Assembly: GCA_963971285.1 (NCBI GenBank)
Contig: OZ020261.1
Location: 2,790,001 to 2,854,000 of the forward strand
Source of the DNA: Astropecten irregularis
Taxonomy: Eukaryota > Echinodermata > Asteroidea > Paxillosida > Astropectinidae
Reading direction: 5' to 3'
Length of the DNA stretch: 64,000 bases
Made by a program: the position numbers and the translations under genes
Shown here: positions 1-16,100 of the stretch, in pieces
How positions within the stretch are numbered: position 1 is the stretch's first letter
Layout: every line of letters starts with the position of its first letter
The notes under the pieces: model-generated
Seen by the model: only the letters and a program-made list of their open reading frames with translations
Database searches by the model: none
Told to the model about the DNA's origin: nothing

Positions 1-974
1 ATGACGTGCAACTATCGTGGCATAACAAGGCACGATGATGAGGTGCAACCAACAAGGCACAATAATCTAGGCACACTAAGGCACAGTGATGAGGTACAGC
101 GATTAAGACAATAATGAGGGATGAGGCACGGTGATGAGGTACAACAATCAAGGCACAACAAGGCACGATGATGAGGTGCAACCAACGAGGCACAATAAGG
201 CACAATGATCAAGGCATACAGAGGCACAGTGATGAGGTACAGCGATTAAGACCCAATCAATGAGGCACAAAGAGGAACGCTGATGAGGTACAACAGTCGA
301 GACACAACAAGGAACAATGATAAGAAGCAACCAACTAGGCACAATGATCTTGGCACACCAAGGCACAGTGATGAGATACAACGATTAAGACACAATGAGG
401 CATAATGAGGCACGCTGATGACGTACAACAATCGAAACACAACAAGACATGATGATGAATTACAAACAACTAGCCACAATAAGGCACAATGATGAGGTAC
501 AATGATCTAGGCACACTAGGGCACAATGATGAAATACAATGATTAAAACACAATGAGGCACACTGGAGATGTACAACAATTGTGGCATAACAAGGCACGA
601 TGATGAGGTGCAACCAACAAGGCACAATGATCTAGGCACACTAAGGCACAGTGATGAGGTACAGCGATTAAGTCACAATCAACGAGGCACAATGATGAGG
701 TACAATGATCTAGGCACACTAAGGCACAGAGATGAAACACAACAATTAAAACACAATGAGGCACACTAATGATGTACAACAATCGTGGCATAACAAGGCA
801 CGATGATGAGGTGCAACCAACAAGGCATAATAAGGCACAATGATCTAGGCACACTAAGGCACAGTGATAGAGGTACAGCGATTAAGACACAATCAATGAG
901 GCACAATGAGGCACGCTGATGACGTACAACAATCGAGGCACAAAAAGATACGATGATGCAGTGCTACCAACAAG

Positions 975-2857
975 GCACAATGAGGCACAGTAATGAGGAA
1001 AAACAATTGAGATATATCAAGGCACGATGATGAGTAGCAACCAACAAGGCACAATATGCTGATGCGTACAACAATCGAGGCACAATAAGGCACAGTGATG
1101 AGGTACAGCGATTAAGACACAATCAATGAGGCACAAAGAGGCACGCTGATGAGGTACAACAGTCGAGACACAACAAGGAACAATGATAAGAAGCAACCAA
1201 CTAGGCACAATGATCTTGGCACACCAAGGCACAGTGATGAGATACAACGATTAAGACACAATGAGGCATAATGAGGCACGCCGATGACGTACAACAATCG
1301 AAACACAACAAGGCATGATGATGAGGTACAAACAACTAGCCACAATAAGGCACAATGATGAGGTACAATGATCTAGGCACACTAGGGCACACTGATGAAA
1401 TACAATGATTAAAACACAATGAGGCACACTGGAGATGTACAACAATTGTGGCATAACAAGGCACGATGATGAGGTGCAACCAACAAGGCACAATGATCTA
1501 GGCACACTAAGGCACAGTGATGAGGTACAGCAATTAAGTCACAATCAATGAGGCACAATGAGGCACGCTGATGACGAACAACTACCGAGGCACAACAAGG
1601 CACGATGATGAGGTGCAACCAACAAGGCACAATTAGGCACAATGATCGAGGCAAACTAAGGCACAGTGATGAGGTACAGCGATTAAGACACAATCAATGA
1701 AGCATAATGCACACTGATGACATTACAACAATTCAGACACAACAAAACACGATGAGGTGCAACCAACAAGGCACAATAAGGCACAATGATGAGGTACAAT
1801 GATAAAGGCACACTAGGGCACAATGATGAGGTACAGCGATTAAGACACAAGCAATGAGGCACAATGAGGCATGGTAATGAGTTACAACAATCGAGACACA
1901 TCGAGGCACAATGATGAATAGCAACCAACAAGGCACAATAAGGAACAATGATCTAGGCACACAAAGGCACAGTGATGAGGTACAGCGATTAGGACACAAG
2001 CAATGAGGCAAAATAAGGCAAGGTGATGAGGTACAACAATCGAGACACATCAAGGCACGATGATGAGGTACAATGATCTAGGCACACAAAGGCACAGAGA
2101 TGAAACACAACAATTAAAACACAATGAGGCACACTTATGATGTACAACAATTGTGGCATAACAAGGCACGATGATGAGGTGCATCCAACAAGGCATAATA
2201 AGGCACAAGGATCTAGGCACACTAAGGCACAGTGATAGAGGTACAGCGATTAAGACACAATCAATGAGGCACAATGAGGCACGCTGATGACGTACAACAA
2301 TCGAGGCACAAAAAGATACGATGATGCAGTGCTACCAACAAGGCACAATAAGGCACAATGATCTAGGCACACAAAGGCACAGTGATGAGGTACAGCGATT
2401 AAGACACAAGCAATGAGGCACAATGAGACACAGTAATGAGGAAAAACAATTGAGACATATCAAGGCACAATGATGAGTAGCAACCAACAAGGCACAATAA
2501 GGCACAATGATCAAGGCAAACTAAGGCACAGTGATGAGGTACAGCGATTAAGACACAATCAATGAAGCATAATGCACACTGATGACATTACAACAATTGA
2601 GACACAACAAAACACGATGAGGTGCAACCAACAAGGCACAATAAGGCACAATCTTGAGGTACAATGATATAGGCACACTAGGGCACAATGATGAGGTACA
2701 GCGATTAAGACACAAGCAATGAGGCACAATGAGGCACGGTAATGAGTTATAACAATCGAGACATATCGAGGCACAATGATGAGTAGCAACCAACAAGGCA
2801 CAACCACCAATCGAGACACATCAAGGCATGATGATGAGGTACAATGATCTAGGCACA
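975..2857. repeat. 4,390-bp-offset duplicated block
   Basis: This block of about 1.9 kb recurs at about 5365-7247 with only scattered substitutions, for example CACATCG against CATATCG near 2765/7155. The right breakpoint is visible where one copy continues AAGGCACAGAG and the other GGGCACACTG. It appears again in the copy beyond 10145. Confidence 0.8.
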
Positions 2858-5744
2858 CTAAGGCACAGAGATGAAACACAACAATTAAAACACAATGAGG
2901 CACACTTATGATGTACAACAATCGTGGCATAACAAGGCACGATGATGAGGTGCAACCAACAAGGCACAATGAGGCACAATGATCTAGGCACACTAAGGCA
3001 CAGTGATGAGGTACAGCGATTAAGACACAAGCAATGAGGCAAATGAGGCACGGTGATGAGGTACAACAATCGAGACACATCAAGGCAGGATGAGGTACAA
3101 TGATCTAGGCACACTAAGGCACAGTGATGAAATACAATGATTAAAACACAATGAGGCACTGATGACGTGCAACTATTGTGGCATAACAAGGCATGATGAT
3201 GAGGTACAATGATCTAGGCACACTAAGGCACAGAGATGAAACACAACAATTAAAACACAATGAGGCACACTTATGATGTACAACAATCGTGGCATAACAA
3301 GGCACGATGATGAGGTGCAACCAACAAGGCACAATGAGGCACAATGATCTAGGCACACTAAGGCACAGTGATGAGGTACAGCGATTAAGACACAAGCAAT
3401 GAGGCAAATGAGGCACGGTGATGAGGTACAACAATCGAGACACATCAAGGCAGGATGAGGTACAATGATCTAGGCACACTAAGGCACAGTGATGAAATAC
3501 AATGATTAAAACACAATGAGGCACTGATGACGTGCAACTATTGTGGCATAACAAGGCAGGATGATGAGGTGCAACCAACAAGGCACAATAAGGCACAATA
3601 ATCTAGGCACTCTAAGACACAGTGATGAGGTACAGCGATTAAGACAATAATGAGGGATGAGGCACGGTGATGAGGTACAACAATCAAGGCGCAACAAGGC
3701 ACGATGATGAGGTGCAACCAACAAGGCACAATAAGGCACAATGATCTAGGCATACAAAGGCACAGTGATGAGGTACAGCGATTAAGACACAATCAATGAG
3801 GCACAATGAGGAACGCTGATGACGTACAACAATCGAGGCACAACAAAACACAATGATGAGGTGCAACCAACAAGGCACAACATATAGGCACAATGATCGA
3901 GGCACACTAAGGCACATTGAGGAGGTACACCGATTAAGACACAATCAATGAGGAATGAGGCACGGTGATGAGGTACAACAATCGAGGCACAACAAGATAC
4001 GATGATGAGGTGCAACGAACAAGGCACAATAAGGCACAATGATCTTGGCACACAAAGACACAGTGATGAGGTACAGCGATTAAGACATGAGCAATGAGAC
4101 ACAATGAGACACGGTAATGAGGTACAACAATCGAGAAACATCAAGGCACGATGATGAGTAGCAACCAACAAGGCACAATAAGGAACAATGATCTAGGCAC
4201 ACAAAGGCACAGTGATGAGGTACAGCGATTAAGACACAAGCAATGAGGCAAATGAGGCACGGTGATGAGGTACAACAATCGAGACACATCAAGGCATGAT
4301 GATGAGGTACAATGATCTAGGCACACTAAGGCACAGTGATGAAATACAACAATTAAAACACAATGAGGCACACTTATGTCGTACAACAATTGTGGCATAA
4401 CAAGGCACGATGATGAGGTGCAACCAATAAGGCACAATGATCTAGGCACACTAAGGCACAGTGATGAGGTACATCGATAAAGACACAATCAATGAGGCAC
4501 AATGAGGCACGCTGATGCGTACAACAATCGAGGCACAATAAGGCACAGTGATGAGGTACAGCGATTAAGACACAATCAATGAGGCACAAAGAGGCACGCT
4601 GATGAGGTACAACAGTCGAGACACAACAAGGAACAATGATAAGAAGCAACCAACTAGGCACAATGATCTTGGCACACCAAGGCACAGTGATGAGATACAA
4701 CGATTAAGACACAATGAGGCATAATGAGGCACGCTGATGACGGACAACAATCGAAACACAACAAGGCATGATGATGAGGTACAAACAACTAGCCACAATA
4801 AGGCACAATGATGAGGTACAATGATCTAGGCACACTAGGGCACACTGATGAAATACAATGATTAAAACACAATGAGGCACACTGGAGATGTACAACAATT
4901 GTGGCTTAACAAGGCACGATGATGAGGTACAGCGATTAGGACACAAGCAATGAGGCAAAATAAGGCAAGGTGATGAGGTACAACAATTGAGACACATCAA
5001 GGCACGATGATGAGGTACAATGATCTAGGCACACTAAGGCACAGAGATGAAACACAACAATTAAAACACAATGAGGCACACTAATGATGTACAACAATCG
5101 TGGCATAACAAGGCACGATGATGAGGTGCAACCAACAAGGCATAATAAGGCACAATGATCTAGGCACACTAAGGCACAGTGATAGAGGTACAGCGATTAA
5201 GACACAATCAATGAGGCACAATGAGGCACGCTGATGACGTACAACAATCGAGGCACAAAAAGATACGATGATGCGGTGCTACCAACAAGGCACAATAAGG
5301 CACAATGATCTGGGCACACAAAGGCACAGTGATGAGGTACAGCGATTAAGACACAAGCAATGAGGAACAATGAGGCACAGTAATGAGGAAAAACAATTGA
5401 GATATATCAAGGCACGATGATGAGTAGCAACCAACAAGGCACAATATGCTGATGCGTACAACAATCGAGGCACAATAAGGCACAGTGATGAGGTACAGCG
5501 ATTAAGACACAATCAATGAGGCACAAAGAGGCACGCTGATGAGGTACAACAGTCGAGACACAACAAGGAACAATGATAAGAAGCAACCAACTAGGCACAA
5601 TGATCTTGGCACACCAAGGCACAGTGATGAGATACAACGATTAAGACACAATGAGGCATAATGAGGCACGCCGATGACGTACAACAATCGAAACACAACA
5701 AGGCATGATGATGAGGTACAAACAACTAGCCACAATAAGGCACA

Positions 5745-8696
5745 ATGATGAGGTACAATGATCTAGGCACACTAGGGCACACTGATGAAATACAATGATT
5801 AAAACACAATGAGGCACACTGGAGATGTACAACAATTGTGGCATAACAAGGCACGATGATGAGGTGCAACCAACAAGGCACAATGATCTAGGCACACTAA
5901 GGCACAGTGATGAGGTACAGCAATTAAGTCACAATCAATGAGGCACAATGAGGCACGCTGATGACGAACAACTACCGAGGCACAACAAGGCACGATGATG
6001 AGGTGCAACCAACAAGGCACAATTAGGCACAATGATCGAGGCAAACTAAGGCACAGTGATGAGGTACAGCGATTAAGACACAATCACTGAAGCATAATGC
6101 ACACTGATGACATTACAACAATTCAGACACAACAAAACACGATGAGGTGCAACCAACAAGGCACAATAAGGCACAATGATGAGGTACAATGATAAAGGCA
6201 CACTAGGGCACAATGATGAGGTACAGCGATTAAGACACAAGCAATGAGGCACAATGAGGCATGGTAATGAGTTACAACAATCGAGACACATCGAGGCACA
6301 ATGATGAATAGCAACCAACAAGGCACAATAAGGAACAATGATCTAGGCACACAAAGGCACAGTGATGAGGTACAGCGATTAGGACACAAGCAATGAGGCA
6401 AAATAAGGCAAGGTGATGAGGTACAACAATCGAGACACATCAAGGCACGATGATGAGGTACAATGATCTAGGCACACAAAGGCACAGAGATGAAACACAA
6501 CAATTAAAACACAATGAGGCACACTTATGATGTACAACAATTGTGGCATAACAAGGCACGATGATGAGGTGCATCCAACAAGGCATAATAAGGCACAAGG
6601 ATCTAGGCACACTAAGGCACAGTGATAGAGGTACAGCGATTAAGACACAATCAATGAGGCACAATGAGGCACGCTGATGACGTACAACAATCGAGGCACA
6701 AAAAGATACGATGATGCAGTGCTACCAACAAGGCACAATAAGGCACAATGATCTAGGCACACAAAGGCACAGTGATGAGGTACAGCGATTAAGACACAAG
6801 CAATGAGGCACAATGAGACACAGTAATGAGGAAAAACAATTGAGACATATCAAGGCACAATGATGAGTAGCAACCAACAAGGCACAATAAGGCACAATGA
6901 TCAAGGCAAACTAAGGCACAGTGATGAGGTACAGCGATTAAGACACAATCAATGAAGCATAATGCACACTGATGACATTACAACAATTGAGACACAACAA
7001 AACACGATGAGGTGCAACCAACAAGGCACAATAAGGCACAATCTTGAGGTACAATGATATAGGCACACTAGGGCACAATGATGAGGTACAGCGATTAAGA
7101 CACAAGCAATGAGGCACAATGAGGCACGGTAATGAGTTATAACAATCGAGACACATCGAGGCACAATGATGAGTAGCAACCAACAAGGCACAACCACCAA
7201 TCGAGACACATCAAGGCATGATGATGAGGTACAATGATCTAGGCACACTAGGGCACACTGATGAAATACAATGATTAAAACACAATGAGGCACACTGGAG
7301 ATGTACAACAATTGTGGCATAACAAGGCACGATGATGAGGTGCAACCAACAAGGCACAATGATCTAGGCACACTAAGGCACAGTGATGAGGTACAGCAAT
7401 TAAGTCACAATCAATGAGGCACAATGAGGCACGCTGATGACGAACAACTACCGAGGCACAACAAGGCACGATGATGAGGTGCAACCAACAAGGCACAATT
7501 AGGCACAATGATCGAGGCAAACTAAGGCACAGTGATGAGGTACAGCGATTAAGACACAATCACTGAAGCATAATGCACACTGATGACATTACAACAATTC
7601 AGACACAACAAAACACGATGAGGTGCAACCAACAAGGCACAATAAGGCACAATGATGAGGTACAATGATAAAGGCACACTAGGGCACAATGATGAGGTAC
7701 AGCGATTAAGACACAAGCAATGAGGCACAATGAGGCATGGTAATGAGTTACAACAATCGAGACACATCGAGGCACAATGATGAATAGCAACCAACAAGGC
7801 ACAATAAGGAACAATGATCTAGGCACACAAAGGCACAGTGATGAGGTACAGCGATTAGGACACAAGCAATGAGGCAAAATAAGGCAAGGTGATGAGGTAC
7901 AACAATCGAGACACATCAAGGCACGATGATGAGGTACAATGATCTAGGCACACAAAGGCACAGAGATGAAACACAACAATTAAAACACAATGAGGCACAC
8001 TTATGATGTACAACAATTGTGGCATAACAAGGCACGATGATGAGGTGCATCCAACAAGGCATAATAAGGCACAAGGATCTAGGCACACTAAGGCACAGTG
8101 ATAGAGGTACAGCGATTAAGACACAATCAATGAGGCACAATGAGGCACGCTGATGACGTACAACAATCGAGGCACAAAAAGATACGATGATGCAGTGCTA
8201 CCAACAAGGCACAATAAGGCACAATGATCTAGGCACACAAAGGCACAGTGATGAGGTACAGCGATTAAGACACAAGCAATGAGGCACAATGAGACACAGT
8301 AATGAGGAAAAACAATTGAGACATATCAAGGCACAATGATGAGTAGCAACCAACAAGGCACAATAAGGCACAATGATCAAGGCAAACTAAGGCACAGTGA
8401 TGAGGTACAGCGATTAAGACACAATCAATGAAGCATAATGCACACTGATGACATTACAACAATTGAGACACAACAAAACACGATGAGGTGCAACCAACAA
8501 GGCACAATAAGGCACAATCTTGAGGTACAATGATATAGGCACACTAGGGCACAATGATGAGGTACAGCGATTAAGACACAAGCAATGAGGCACAATGAGG
8601 CACGGTAATGAGTTATAACAATCGAGACACATCGAGGCACAATGATGAGTAGCAACCAACAAGGCACAACCACCAATCGAGACACATCAAGGCATG
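5745..8696. repeat. Tandem pair of a 1,476-bp array block
   Basis: Positions 5745-7220 and 7221-8696 are direct tandem copies. The identity runs on to 8873, where AGCAATT in the first copy faces AGCGATT in the second. The left breakpoint is at 5744/7220 (A against G). The same pair exists in the 10,144-bp duplicate at 15889-18840, so this duplication came first. Confidence 0.85.
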
Positions 8697-10144
8697 ATGA
8701 TGAGGTACAATGATCTAGGCACACTAGGGCACACTGATGAAATACAATGATTAAAACACAATGAGGCACACTGGAGATGTACAACAATTGTGGCATAACA
8801 AGGCACGATGATGAGGTGCAACCAACAAGGCACAATGATCTAGGCACACTAAGGCACAGTGATGAGGTACAGCGATTAAGTCACAATCAACGAGGCACAA
8901 TGATGAGGTACAATGATCTAGGCACACTAAGGCACAGAGATGAAACACAACAATTAAAACACAATGAGGCACACTAATGATGTACAACAATCGTGGCATA
9001 ACAAGGCACGATGATGAGGTGCAACCAACAAGGCACAATGAGGCACAATGATCTAGGCACACTAAGGCACAGTGATGAGGTACAGCGATTAAGACACAAG
9101 CAATGAGGCAAATGAGGCACGGTGATGAGGTACAACAATCGAGACACATCAAGGCAGGATGAGGTACAATGATCTAGGCACACTAAGGCACAGTGATGAA
9201 ATACAATGATTAAAACACAATGAGGCACTGATGACGTGCAACTATTGTGGCATAACAAGGCATGATGATGAGGTACAATGATCTAGGCACACTAAGGCAC
9301 AGAGATGAAACACAACAATTAAAACACAATGAGGCACACTTATGATGTACAACAATCGTGGCATAACAAGGCACGATGATGAGGTGCAACCAACAAGGCA
9401 CAATAAGGCACAATAATCTAGGCACACTAAGGCACAGTGATGAGGTACAGCGATTAAGACAATAATGAGGGATGAGGCACGGTGATGAGGTACAACAATC
9501 AAGGCACAACAAGGCACGATGATGAGGTGCAACCAACAAGGCACAATGGGGCACAATGATCTAGGCATACACAGGCACAGTGATGAGGTACAGCGATTAA
9601 GACACAAGCAATGAGGCACAATGAGGCACGGTAATGAGTTACAACAATCGAGACACATCAAGGCACAATGATGAGAAGCAACCAACAAGGCACAATAAGA
9701 AACAATGATCTAGGCACACAAAGGCACAGTGATGAGGTACAGCGATTAGGACACAAGCAATGAGGCAAAATAAGGCAAGGTGATGAGGTACAACAATCGA
9801 GACACATCAAGGCACGATGATGAGGTACAATGATCTAGGCACACAAAGGCACAGAGATGAAACACAATTAAAACACAATGAGGCACACTTATGATGTACA
9901 ACAATCGTGGCATAACAAGGCACGATGATGCAGTGCTACCAACAAGGCACAATAAGACACAATGATCTAGGCACACAAAGGCACAGTAATGAGGTACAGC
10001 GATTAAGACACAAGCAATGAGGCAAATGAGGCACGGTGATGAGGTACAACAATCGAGACACATCAAGGCAGGATGAGGTACAATGATCTAGGCACACTAA
10101 GGCACAGTGATGAAATACAATGATTAAAACACAATAAGGCACTG

Positions 10145-13100
10145 ATGACGTGCAACTATCGTGGCATAACAAGGCACGATGATGAGGTGCAACCAACAAG
10201 GCACAATAATCTAGGCACACTAAGGCACAGTGATGAGGTACAGCGATTAAGACAATAATGAGGGATGAGGCACGGTGATGAGGTACAACAATCAAGGCAC
10301 AACAAGGCACGATGATGAGGTGCAACCAACGAGGCACAATAAGGCACAATGATCAAGGCATACAGAGGCACAGTGATGAGGTACAGCGATTAAGACCCAA
10401 TCAATGAGGCACAAAGAGGAACGCTGATGAGGTACAACAGTCGAGACACAACAAGGAACAATGATAAGAAGCAACCAACTAGGCACAATGATCTTGGCAC
10501 ACCAAGGCACAGTGATGAGATACAACGATTAAGACACAATGAGGCATAATGAGGCACGCTGATGACGTACAACAATCGAAACACAACAAGACATGATGAT
10601 GAATTACAAACAACTAGCCACAATAAGGCACAATGATGAGGTACAATGATCTAGGCACACTAGGGCACAATGATGAAATACAATGATTAAAACACAATGA
10701 GGCACACTGGAGATGTACAACAATTGTGGCATAACAAGGCACGATGATGAGGTGCAACCAACAAGGCACAATGATCTAGGCACACTAAGGCACAGTGATG
10801 AGGTACAGCGATTAAGTCACAATCAACGAGGCACAATGATGAGGTACAATGATCTAGGCACACTAAGGCACAGAGATGAAACACAACAATTAAAACACAA
10901 TGAGGCACACTAATGATGTACAACAATCGTGGCATAACAAGGCACGATGATGAGGTGCAACCAACAAGGCATAATAAGGCACAATGATCTAGGCACACTA
11001 AGGCACAGTGATAGAGGTACAGCGATTAAGACACAATCAATGAGGCACAATGAGGCACGCTGATGACGTACAACAATCGAGGCACAAAAAGATACGATGA
11101 TGCAGTGCTACCAACAAGGCACAATGAGGCACAGTAATGAGGAAAAACAATTGAGATATATCAAGGCACGATGATGAGTAGCAACCAACAAGGCACAATA
11201 TGCTGATGCGTACAACAATCGAGGCACAATAAGGCACAGTGATGAGGTACAGCGATTAAGACACAATCAATGAGGCACAAAGAGGCACGCTGATGAGGTA
11301 CAACAGTCGAGACACAACAAGGAACAATGATAAGAAGCAACCAACTAGGCACAATGATCTTGGCACACCAAGGCACAGTGATGAGATACAACGATTAAGA
11401 CACAATGAGGCATAATGAGGCACGCCGATGACGTACAACAATCGAAACACAACAAGGCATGATGATGAGGTACAAACAACTAGCCACAATAAGGCACAAT
11501 GATGAGGTACAATGATCTAGGCACACTAGGGCACACTGATGAAATACAATGATTAAAACACAATGAGGCACACTGGAGATGTACAACAATTGTGGCATAA
11601 CAAGGCACGATGATGAGGTGCAACCAACAAGGCACAATGATCTAGGCACACTAAGGCACAGTGATGAGGTACAGCAATTAAGTCACAATCAATGAGGCAC
11701 AATGAGGCACGCTGATGACGAACAACTACCGAGGCACAACAAGGCACGATGATGAGGTGCAACCAACAAGGCACAATTAGGCACAATGATCGAGGCAAAC
11801 TAAGGCACAGTGATGAGGTACAGCGATTAAGACACAATCAATGAAGCATAATGCACACTGATGACATTACAACAATTCAGACACAACAAAACACGATGAG
11901 GTGCAACCAACAAGGCACAATAAGGCACAATGATGAGGTACAATGATAAAGGCACACTAGGGCACAATGATGAGGTACAGCGATTAAGACACAAGCAATG
12001 AGGCACAATGAGGCATGGTAATGAGTTACAACAATCGAGACACATCGAGGCACAATGATGAATAGCAACCAACAAGGCACAATAAGGAACAATGATCTAG
12101 GCACACAAAGGCACAGTGATGAGGTACAGCGATTAGGACACAAGCAATGAGGCAAAATAAGGCAAGGTGATGAGGTACAACAATCGAGACACATCAAGGC
12201 ACGATGATGAGGTACAATGATCTAGGCACACAAAGGCACAGAGATGAAACACAACAATTAAAACACAATGAGGCACACTTATGATGTACAACAATTGTGG
12301 CATAACAAGGCACGATGATGAGGTGCATCCAACAAGGCATAATAAGGCACAAGGATCTAGGCACACTAAGGCACAGTGATAGAGGTACAGCGATTAAGAC
12401 ACAATCAATGAGGCACAATGAGGCACGCTGATGACGTACAACAATCGAGGCACAAAAAGATACGATGATGCAGTGCTACCAACAAGGCACAATAAGGCAC
12501 AATGATCTAGGCACACAAAGGCACAGTGATGAGGTACAGCGATTAAGACACAAGCAATGAGGCACAATGAGACACAGTAATGAGGAAAAACAATTGAGAC
12601 ATATCAAGGCACAATGATGAGTAGCAACCAACAAGGCACAATAAGGCACAATGATCAAGGCAAACTAAGGCACAGTGATGAGGTACAGCGATTAAGACAC
12701 AATCAATGAAGCATAATGCACACTGATGACATTACAACAATTGAGACACAACAAAACACGATGAGGTGCAACCAACAAGGCACAATAAGGCACAATCTTG
12801 AGGTACAATGATATAGGCACACTAGGGCACAATGATGAGGTACAGCGATTAAGACACAAGCAATGAGGCACAATGAGGCACGGTAATGAGTTATAACAAT
12901 CGAGACATATCGAGGCACAATGATGAGTAGCAACCAACAAGGCACAACCACCAATCGAGACACATCAAGGCATGATGATGAGGTACAATGATCTAGGCAC
13001 ACTAAGGCACAGAGATGAAACACAACAATTAAAACACAATGAGGCACACTTATGATGTACAACAATCGTGGCATAACAAGGCACGATGATGAGGTGCAAC

Positions 13101-16100
13101 CAACAAGGCACAATGAGGCACAATGATCTAGGCACACTAAGGCACAGTGATGAGGTACAGCGATTAAGACACAAGCAATGAGGCAAATGAGGCACGGTGA
13201 TGAGGTACAACAATCGAGACACATCAAGGCAGGATGAGGTACAATGATCTAGGCACACTAAGGCACAGTGATGAAATACAATGATTAAAACACAATGAGG
13301 CACTGATGACGTGCAACTATTGTGGCATAACAAGGCATGATGATGAGGTACAATGATCTAGGCACACTAAGGCACAGAGATGAAACACAACAATTAAAAC
13401 ACAATGAGGCACACTTATGATGTACAACAATCGTGGCATAACAAGGCACGATGATGAGGTGCAACCAACAAGGCACAATGAGGCACAATGATCTAGGCAC
13501 ACTAAGGCACAGTGATGAGGTACAGCGATTAAGACACAAGCAATGAGGCAAATGAGGCACGGTGATGAGGTACAACAATCGAGACACATCAAGGCAGGAT
13601 GAGGTACAATGATCTAGGCACACTAAGGCACAGTGATGAAATACAATGATTAAAACACAATGAGGCACTGATGACGTGCAACTATTGTGGCATAACAAGG
13701 CAGGATGATGAGGTGCAACCAACAAGGCACAATAAGGCACAATAATCTAGGCACTCTAAGACACAGTGATGAGGTACAGCGATTAAGACAATAATGAGGG
13801 ATGAGGCACGGTGATGAGGTACAACAATCAAGGCGCAACAAGGCACGATGATGAGGTGCAACCAACAAGGCACAATAAGGCACAATGATCTAGGCATACA
13901 AAGGCACAGTGATGAGGTACAGCGATTAAGACACAATCAATGAGGCACAATGAGGAACGCTGATGACGTACAACAATCGAGGCACAACAAAACACAATGA
14001 TGAGGTGCAACCAACAAGGCACAACATATAGGCACAATGATCGAGGCACACTAAGGCACATTGAGGAGGTACACCGATTAAGACACAATCAATGAGGAAT
14101 GAGGCACGGTGATGAGGTACAACAATCGAGGCACAACAAGATACGATGATGAGGTGCAACGAACAAGGCACAATAAGGCACAATGATCTTGGCACACAAA
14201 GACACAGTGATGAGGTACAGCGATTAAGACATGAGCAATGAGACACAATGAGACACGGTAATGAGGTACAACAATCGAGAAACATCAAGGCACGATGATG
14301 AGTAGCAACCAACAAGGCACAATAAGGAACAATGATCTAGGCACACAAAGGCACAGTGATGAGGTACAGCGATTAAGACACAAGCAATGAGGCAAATGAG
14401 GCACGGTGATGAGGTACAACAATCGAGACACATCAAGGCATGATGATGAGGTACAATGATCTAGGCACACTAAGGCACAGTGATGAAATACAACAATTAA
14501 AACACAATGAGGCACACTTATGTCGTACAACAATTGTGGCATAACAAGGCACGATGATGAGGTGCAACCAATAAGGCACAATGATCTAGGCACACTAAGG
14601 CACAGTGATGAGGTACATCGATAAAGACACAATCAATGAGGCACAATGAGGCACGCTGATGCGTACAACAATCGAGGCACAATAAGGCACAGTGATGAGG
14701 TACAGCGATTAAGACACAATCAATGAGGCACAAAGAGGCACGCTGATGAGGTACAACAGTCGAGACACAACAAGGAACAATGATAAGAAGCAACCAACTA
14801 GGCACAATGATCTTGGCACACCAAGGCACAGTGATGAGATACAACGATTAAGACACAATGAGGCATAATGAGGCACGCTGATGACGGACAACAATCGAAA
14901 CACAACAAGGCATGATGATGAGGTACAAACAACTAGCCACAATAAGGCACAATGATGAGGTACAATGATCTAGGCACACTAGGGCACACTGATGAAATAC
15001 AATGATTAAAACACAATGAGGCACACTGGAGATGTACAACAATTGTGGCTTAACAAGGCACGATGATGAGGTACAGCGATTAGGACACAAGCAATGAGGC
15101 AAAATAAGGCAAGGTGATGAGGTACAACAATTGAGACACATCAAGGCACGATGATGAGGTACAATGATCTAGGCACACTAAGGCACAGAGATGAAACACA
15201 ACAATTAAAACACAATGAGGCACACTAATGATGTACAACAATCGTGGCATAACAAGGCACGATGATGAGGTGCAACCAACAAGGCATAATAAGGCACAAT
15301 GATCTAGGCACACTAAGGCACAGTGATAGAGGTACAGCGATTAAGACACAATCAATGAGGCACAATGAGGCACGCTGATGACGTACAACAATCGAGGCAC
15401 AAAAAGATACGATGATGCGGTGCTACCAACAAGGCACAATAAGGCACAATGATCTGGGCACACAAAGGCACAGTGATGAGGTACAGCGATTAAGACACAA
15501 GCAATGAGGAACAATGAGGCACAGTAATGAGGAAAAACAATTGAGATATATCAAGGCACGATGATGAGTAGCAACCAACAAGGCACAATATGCTGATGCG
15601 TACAACAATCGAGGCACAATAAGGCACAGTGATGAGGTACAGCGATTAAGACACAATCAATGAGGCACAAAGAGGCACGCTGATGAGGTACAACAGTCGA
15701 GACACAACAAGGAACAATGATAAGAAGCAACCAACTAGGCACAATGATCTTGGCACACCAAGGCACAGTGATGAGATACAACGATTAAGACACAATGAGG
15801 CATAATGAGGCACGCCGATGACGTACAACAATCGAAACACAACAAGGCATGATGATGAGGTACAAACAACTAGCCACAATAAGGCACAATGATGAGGTAC
15901 AATGATCTAGGCACACTAGGGCACACTGATGAAATACAATGATTAAAACACAATGAGGCACACTGGAGATGTACAACAATTGTGGCATAACAAGGCACGA
16001 TGATGAGGTGCAACCAACAAGGCACAATGATCTAGGCACACTAAGGCACAGTGATGAGGTACAGCAATTAAGTCACAATCAATGAGGCACAATGAGGCAC

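Larger units (their letters stand above)
1..9404. repeat. 10,144-bp-offset duplication, copy 1
   Basis: This block matches 10145-19548 base for base wherever I compared it, including shared rare variants and all nested sub-duplications. The match breaks at 9405 (A here, G at 19549). The left end of the block is cut by the window, so the true duplicated length is at least 9.4 kb. Such near-identity over more than 9 kb implies a recent exchange, or possibly an assembly duplication. Confidence 0.9.

Noticed and set aside
569-769. Recurring plus-strand 66-codon frame (RHDDEVQPTRHND-type peptide)
   Set aside because: It reappears identically wherever the same array block is duplicated (8777, 10713, 18921, 22796, 29670, 35468, 50741) and consists only of repeat words.
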